Below the pieces are notes generated by a model. The model was not told where the DNA came from and searched no databases. It saw only the letters and a list, made by a program, of their open reading frames with translations. 43,075 nucleotides of DNA, from the NCBI RefSeq assembly GCF_015207035.1, contig NZ_JADEXQ010000053.1:1-43075 (forward strand), read 5' to 3'. The translations under genes and the position numbers were made by a program. This stretch comes from Romeriopsis navalis LEGE 11480. GTDB lineage: Bacteria; Cyanobacteriota; Cyanobacteriia; Leptolyngbyales; Leptolyngbyaceae. Shown piece by piece: positions 42,123 to 43,075 of the stretch. Every line of letters starts with the position of its first letter. Position 1 is the stretch's first letter.

Positions 42123-43075
42123 ATGAATCAGATATTTGCCAAGATTTCCGGGCGGGCTTACCTGCTAGTCGCGATCGTGATTTTTGGGTTATCGAATGCC
42201 ATTACCCGCAAACTGACCGATCTCGGCGCAACGAATTTAATCGATGGTCGTAATCCGATCTCCTTTTGTAATCTCTTGTTTGTCGGCAATCTTGTGGCGC
42301 TCCTGGCGCTGTTAGCAATCTATGGTCGGCAGTGGAAATTTCGGACCCTGACCCAGTTGTCCAAATTCGACTGGCTGGCCCTGGTGCTAGTGGCGACGCT
42401 GTCGGGGGCGTTGGCTCCGGCCTTGATTTTTGCCGCCCTCGAACAAACTGCGGTGAATAATGTGGTGCTGATTGGTCGGGTGGAACCGCCGTTGGCCCTG
42501 GCCCTATCGGTGATATTTCTGCGTGAGCGGGTGAATCTATGGGTGATTCTCGGAGTACTGCTGTCCTTTATTGGGGTGGCGCTGACGGTTTTGATTCAGC
42601 CCTCGGGCATGATGGGGGCAGTTTCGATGATTGGCCGGGGTGAGCTGATGACGCTATCTGGTGCCGTGGCCTTAGCGGTGTCCTCGGTGATTAGCAAACA
42701 TACCTTGAGCAAAGTGCCCCTCGGTGTCTTCTCGATTTTCCGCATGTTGATGGGGACGGTGATTTTCTTCGCGATCGTCGTCAGACTCTTCGGCCCCGGT
42801 CACTTTATGGATGTCTTTTCGCCTTTCCTCTGGCAATGGATGCTGCTGTATAGTCTGCTGATTGTGGTCGGTGGTCAGCTATTTTGGTTCCAAGGCTTGA
42901 AAAAAGCCAGTGCCGGGGAAGTTTCGTTGATTAGCTCCTTTGGGCCGATCGTCGGGATTCTGGCGGCGCTGCTGATTCTGGGTGAAGTTCCCACAATGGC
43001 ACAATACATCGGCGGCAGCATTATTCTGCTGGGTGTCTTGCTGAACCAAATTGGGGTGGCCAAACAGCGTCAAAT
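42123..43075 (+). CDS. EamA/DMT-family transporter (partial at right edge)
   Basis: A membrane transporter of the drug/metabolite superfamily, read directly from the ATG at 42123 to the window end (317 codons, no stop). AGGA at 42113-42116 lies 6 bases upstream. It starts MNQIFAKISGRAYLLVAIVIF and shows two repeats of about five helices. The first contains LVATLSGALAPALIFAALEQTAVNNVVLIGRVEPPLALALS (in parts), the second FGPIVGILAALLILGEVPTMAQYIGGSIILLGVLL (in parts). These 'EP.....' and 'GE.....Q..G...I' signatures are typical of EamA domains. The protein is nearly complete; only a short tail is missing. The substrate is unknown. Confidence 0.93.
   Translation, partial: MNQIFAKISGRAYLLVAIVIFGLSNAITRKLTDLGATNLIDGRNPISFCNLLFVGNLVALLALLAIYGRQWKFRTLTQLSKFDWLALVLVATLSGALAPALIFAALEQTAVNNVVLIGRVEPPLALALSVIFLRERVNLWVILGVLLSFIGVALTVLIQPSGMMGAVSMIGRGELMTLSGAVALAVSSVISKHTLSKVPLGVFSIFRMLMGTVIFFAIVVRLFGPGHFMDVFSPFLWQWMLLYSLLIVVGGQLFWFQGLKKASAGEVSLISSFGPIVGILAALLILGEVPTMAQYIGGSIILLGVLLNQIGVAKQRQ

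Overview
The window is almost certainly from a cyanobacterium. It carries the cyanobacterial/plastid gene ycf35, many copies of the HIP1 octamer GCGATCGC inside genes, small genes that I recall as cyanobacterium-specific (the DUF6887/DUF6888 pair), and a carotenoid-isomerase-like oxidoreductase. The base composition is moderately GC-rich, and I see no rRNA, tRNA, CRISPR array or intact insertion sequence. I cannot name the species.

Layout, left to right. 1-800 (-): a sodium:solute symporter (cut by the left edge) with its small DUF4212 subunit. 990-1364: ycf35. 1734-7100 (+): an RND efflux operon (lipoprotein adaptor and AcrB-type pump) followed by a secreted protein with two LprI-like domains. 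7158-10051 (-): a HEAT/WD40 protein and glucose-6-phosphate isomerase. 10175-12855: a small Cys-rich ORF, a phosphoribulokinase of the proteobacterial class I type, and an L,D-transpeptidase gene interrupted by one in-frame TGA. 13038-16829: an M16 peptidase, a fructosamine-kinase-family protein and a processive family 2 glycosyltransferase. 17152-20812: a carotenoid-isomerase-like oxidoreductase, a small membrane protein, a 1-kb gene-poor gap and a Usp-like protein. 20832-26945: an alpha/beta hydrolase, infC, a large NTT/MFS-HEAT membrane protein and a cyclic-nucleotide-binding protein. 27838-37171 (+): a lipid-degradation operon. 37340-41324: a cyclic-peptide-type ABC exporter and two glycosyltransferases. 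41453-43075: the DUF6888/DUF6887 pair and an EamA transporter cut by the right edge.

The most striking region is 27838-37171. Four genes in a row encode a monoacylglycerol-lipase-like hydrolase fused to a long-chain acyl-CoA-ligase-like domain, a 3-hydroxyacyl-CoA dehydrogenase/enoyl-CoA hydratase fusion, a thiolase and a FadE-type acyl-CoA dehydrogenase. Together they would supply every step of fatty-acid beta-oxidation, a pathway cyanobacteria are generally held to lack. HIP1 sites within the cluster suggest long residence in this lineage. The dehydrogenase/hydratase gene carries an in-frame palindromic repeat element in its interdomain linker, half of which recurs just upstream of the gene. 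The ligase-like domain has lost several residues normally needed for adenylate formation.

Other points of interest are the class I phosphoribulokinase, the transpeptidase stop codon that looks like a C-to-T change inside a HIP1 site, and many short tandem duplications, in coding as well as non-coding DNA. All calls come from reading the sequence and recalled family motifs; no database search was run.
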